Source: Bacillota bacterium (GTDB taxonomy: Bacteria > Bacillota > Sulfobacillia > Sulfobacillales > Sulfobacillaceae). Taken from it: a stretch of 64,000 nt of DNA. Position numbers and translations under genes: made by a program. The notes below the pieces were generated by a model. The model had not been told where the DNA came from and did not search any database. It saw only the letters and a list, made by a program, of their open reading frames with translations. Shown in pieces: positions 62,049 through 64,000 of the stretch. The number at the start of each line of letters is the position of its first letter. The first letter of the stretch is position 1. The stretch spans positions 1 through 64,000 of the forward strand of contig JAPNUR010000006.1 of the NCBI GenBank assembly GCA_026627385.1, read 5' to 3'.

Positions 62049-62080
62049 ACCACTGAGATGAGTTTGCATGCCTCAGTGGT
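62049..62080. repeat. Inverted repeat near the IS607 relic right end
   Basis: ACCACTGAG (62049-62057) and CTCAGTGGT (62072-62080) are perfectly complementary across 14 nt. It may mark the right end of the relic or act as a weak terminator. Confidence 0.4.
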
Positions 62081-62110
62081 GTCCGGCTTCAGGGACCAAT
62101 CCATGAAGAA

Positions 62111-62132
62111 ACCGGTCGCCATTGCGACCGGT
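62111..62132 (-). terminator. Terminator of the universal stress protein gene
   Basis: On the minus strand ACCGGTCGC and GCGACCGGT pair around AATG, followed by TTTCTTC, 26 nt after the stress-protein stop codon. Confidence 0.8.
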
Positions 62133-62157
62133 CGGCTAATGTGTGTGGTCTTCCTGC

Positions 62158-62613
62158 CTAGCTGACGATAGTGACGGGTACCGGCGACCGGTGGAGGACG
62201 CCGAACGAGACGCTTCCCATCAGGTTGCCAAGGGCGGAGTGGCCGCGGCGACCCATAACGATGAGGTCGATGTGATGTGCTGTGGCGTATTCCACAATGG
62301 CCTTGGCTGGCGCGCCCACGAGGATCTCTTCTTTGGCCGGGGGACACGCTTTCAGTTGCTGGGCGGTATCGCGCATTGCCTTTTCGGCAGCTTCCTTTTC
62401 CTCATCAATGAGCTGCTGGTAGGTCTTGGTGTACACGTCGGCGTCGAGCATATAACCTCCAGCGCCGACTGTCCACGATAAGCTTGGCGGCGAAATGACC
62501 GTGACCAGGGTGATGGTGACTGTTTCAGGATGTACCCACCGGTCCAGCCACTCAGCAGCAGCCAACGCTTCCGGTGAACCATCAGTGGCTAATAGGATGG
62601 ACATGGGGCTCAT
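62158..62613 (-). CDS. Universal stress protein (UspA family)
   Basis: 151 aa alpha/beta nucleotide-binding protein. It starts SILLATDGSPEALAAAEWL and has the ATP-binding GRRGHSALGNLMGSVS motif near residue 120, then SPVPVTIV, matching ATP-binding Usp members. An insertion with LIDEEKEAAEKAM forms the usual helix. ATG 62613 follows GGAGGAG; 62619 is possible. Single gene. Confidence 0.92.
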   Translation of the reverse strand: MSPMSILLATDGSPEALAAAEWLDRWVHPETVTITLVTVISPPSLSWTVGAGGYMLDADVYTKTYQQLIDEEKEAAEKAMRDTAQQLKACPPAKEEILVGAPAKAIVEYATAHHIDLIVMGRRGHSALGNLMGSVSFGVLHRSPVPVTIVS

Positions 62614-62952
62614 GACCACTCCTCCTTAAAGATTTTACTCAAGCATAATGCGCCAAAACGCTGCTGGCATCGGGCGGATGGCCCGCTTTCTTTGACCGTG
62701 CGGCCCTTGCCGAAATCATTTAACAGGCCACACGGCAGTTGCACGATGGCACGACAGCGGCGCGTGTGTGCCAAATGGCCCTCCTGTGAGGGCCAATGGC
62801 CCCGCGGAGAAGGCCGTTTGGCGGGCAGATTGCAACACTAATCATGCCCATGAGGCCTGCACAGGTGGGATCGGATGCCCACTTTCGGCCAGCTGCGATA
62901 CTGCGACAATGAGGCTGCAATCAAACCTGAGTTACAAAGGAGCGTGAAGCTA
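62614..62952. other. Divergent intergenic region with palindrome
   Basis: No gene recognised. GGCCCTC (62777-62783) and GAGGGCC (62788-62794) are perfectly complementary around CTGT, in the middle between divergent genes, so it may be an operator. No promoter pair stands out. Confidence 0.4.
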
Positions 62953-63528
62953 ATGTTTATCGACTACTTGGCAGTCATGTTGGTGAATTTAGGGGCGGGT
63001 CTGGCCCTCTTGGCCCACTACCTTTACGTCAAGCCTGAGAAACAATATCGGAAGAGCTGGGCGGCCGGATTCTTTGCCGTGGGCTTATTGGGCATCGTTA
63101 CCGCCGTGCCCATGGTGCTGACTTGGCCCCTGCCGGGCGGCTTTAATGTGGCCTATGGCGAACCGGCGCTCTACTTTAGCGTGCTGTACTTGGCAGCCGC
63201 CATGACCCTCACGTTTGAATGGGAGCCTCTCATCCCCGCCATTTTTGGATTCTTCGGCGCCATTTACGCGGTGGTGATTGGCATTCGCATTGAGGACTTG
63301 CACCTCGGCGCCGATCCCTTGGCTGCCTTGCTGGGATTTGTGCTCACCGGCGTCGGCGGCATGTTGGTGTTGCCCACCATTCAGTGGCGCAACAACCGCA
63401 CTCTGGCAGTGATTACCGCCATCATCCTCGGCTTGGCTGCGATTGTCTGGCTGTACACCGGATACGATGCAGGATGGGGTCACATCTTGGATTTTGCCAA
63501 ATACTTGCCCCCCACCATGACGAAATAA
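62953..63528 (+). CDS. DUF981-like integral membrane protein
   Basis: 191 aa with six or seven hydrophobic segments, such as YLAVMLVNLGAGLALLAHY, FFAVGLLGIVTAVPMVLT and LAVITAIILGLAAIVWLYTG. The pattern TFEWEPLIPAIFGFFGAIYA fits DUF981 proteins found in thermophilic bacteria and archaea. Function unknown. ATG 62953 is used; AAAGGAG lies 10 nt upstream. A strong terminator follows. Confidence 0.7.
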   Translation: MFIDYLAVMLVNLGAGLALLAHYLYVKPEKQYRKSWAAGFFAVGLLGIVTAVPMVLTWPLPGGFNVAYGEPALYFSVLYLAAAMTLTFEWEPLIPAIFGFFGAIYAVVIGIRIEDLHLGADPLAALLGFVLTGVGGMLVLPTIQWRNNRTLAVITAIILGLAAIVWLYTGYDAGWGHILDFAKYLPPTMTK

Positions 63529-63544
63529 GGTCGGGGATCCATCC

Positions 63545-63584
63545 ACAGCCCCTCTCTTCGCTCGAGAGAGGGGCTGTTCTCGTT
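63545..63584 (+). terminator. Rho-independent terminator
   Basis: ACAGCCCCTCTC (63545-63556) pairs with GAGAGGGGCTGT (63566-63577), then a T-rich run (TCTCGTT). Confidence 0.85.
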
Positions 63585-63767
63585 CAGCATGCCGGAGGTG
63601 GGGACGCCATGTGTGTTGGCTGGAGACCGACCAGTTTAGCCTGGCTCAAGCGCCACCAGAGGGTGTACGTTCAACGGCCGTCGAACGTGGCCGGAAGGCC
63701 GAGGCATGCTCCGCGCGGGGGAAAAGGTGGTCGCAAAAAATGCCGCCACCTGGGGCAAGCTACGAAC

Positions 63768-64000
63768 ATGTCGACGTCGAAAGCAAAAAGGATTGAGGAC
63801 ATTCTCACCGAACTCCAACAGTTGGAGCAGACGGTCAGCAGCTGGCTCAGCGCGCTTGCGGCCCAACCCCCAGCGTCCGCCACGCAATACGTGGACGATG
63901 TTGAAGCCGCCTATGCACGGCTGAAGGCCGGAATGGGCCGCAATGCCGACGTGCTCCTACGCTATTTAACGGTGCCGGCCTGTCCGGCGGGGCCAGTGCT
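63768..64000 (+). CDS. Probable GerA-type spore germination protein, partial
   Basis: Truncated by the right edge; 77 codons visible from ATG 63768. RIEDILTELQQLEQTVSSWL is a helix, and YVDDVEAAYARLKAGMGRNA followed by DVLLRYLTVP resembles the N-terminal part of GerA/GerBA/GerKA receptor subunits (NxxxLKxxxGxSxDLxxR), which continue with a dimerised cytosolic domain and five membrane helices. The rest is needed to be sure. The start is not certain because no strong ribosome-binding site is present. Confidence 0.5.
   Translation, partial: MSTSKAKRIEDILTELQQLEQTVSSWLSALAAQPPASATQYVDDVEAAYARLKAGMGRNADVLLRYLTVPACPAGPV

Noticed and set aside
1-64000. CRISPR array, tRNA or rRNA genes
   Set aside because: No regularly spaced direct repeats and no cloverleaf with CCA-type acceptor or rRNA core were seen on either strand; a covariance search was not possible.

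Overview
The window looks like chromosomal DNA of a spore-forming, aerobic Firmicute, most likely a thermoacidophile of the Sulfobacillus type. This is inferred from gene content, not from a marker-gene search. Firmicute signs are a SAM-I (S-box) riboswitch, the rplM-rpsI pair, a CwlD-like amidase, a YtpB (DUF2600) terpene synthase, a qoxABCD-type quinol oxidase, PaiB and a probable GerA-type germination protein cut by the right edge. A Tricorn-type protease, a sulfide:quinone-oxidoreductase-like protein and an encapsulin also fit.

Layout. 0.1-3.2 kb: sugar catabolic operon (TIM-barrel isomerase and two Gfo/Idh/MocA dehydrogenases). 3.3-4.3 kb: decayed slipin and nuoI copies. 4.6-5.5 kb: rplM-rpsI with promoter, leader hairpin and terminator. 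5.5-10.9 kb: HTH-TPR regulator, cca, cell-wall amidase, arginase, M20 amidohydrolase. 11.0-12.3 kb: S-box-controlled Cys/Met PLP enzyme. 12.4-17.2 kb: rmuC, a Fur/PerR regulator followed by an ArsC-like gene with an in-frame TGA at its catalytic Cys position (candidate selenoprotein), then the convergent moeA-mobB-mobA cluster. 17.3-22.9 kb: HAD phosphatase, SirB1-like protein, an encapsulin operon (coiled-coil protein, ferritin-like cargo, shell, Nudix enzyme), DUF948 and YtxH proteins. 23.2-31.7 kb: glycosyltransferase and GtrA, stress proteins, Hsp20, flavin enzymes, GT-C mannosyltransferase-like protein. 31.7-38.4 kb: second Cys/Met PLP enzyme, J-domain protein, PolB-like exonuclease, YtpB, Tricorn. 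38.5-41 kb: hemE-hemH and DUF805. 41.2-44.3 kb: amino-sugar/cell-wall recycling operon. 44.3-49.6 kb: accessory region with relics and a restriction-modification pair whose nuclease gene carries a stop. 49.6-55.4 kb: Rsm22-like methyltransferase, heterodimeric ABC exporter, PaiB. 55.4-59.3 kb: qox operon. 59.8-62.0 kb: decayed IS607-type element with a possible omega-RNA. 62.1-64 kb: universal stress protein, DUF981 protein, partial GerA-like gene.

The two observations most worth following are the candidate Sec-containing ArsC-like protein (14546-14914), which has a hairpin just after its TGA, and the encapsulin operon (19375-22263), whose cargo appears to be a ferritin-like domain extended by a second, degenerate ferritin-like half. 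A recurrent theme is Shine-Dalgarno sequences lying inside short hairpins in front of regulated-looking genes. No tRNA, rRNA or CRISPR array was recognised.
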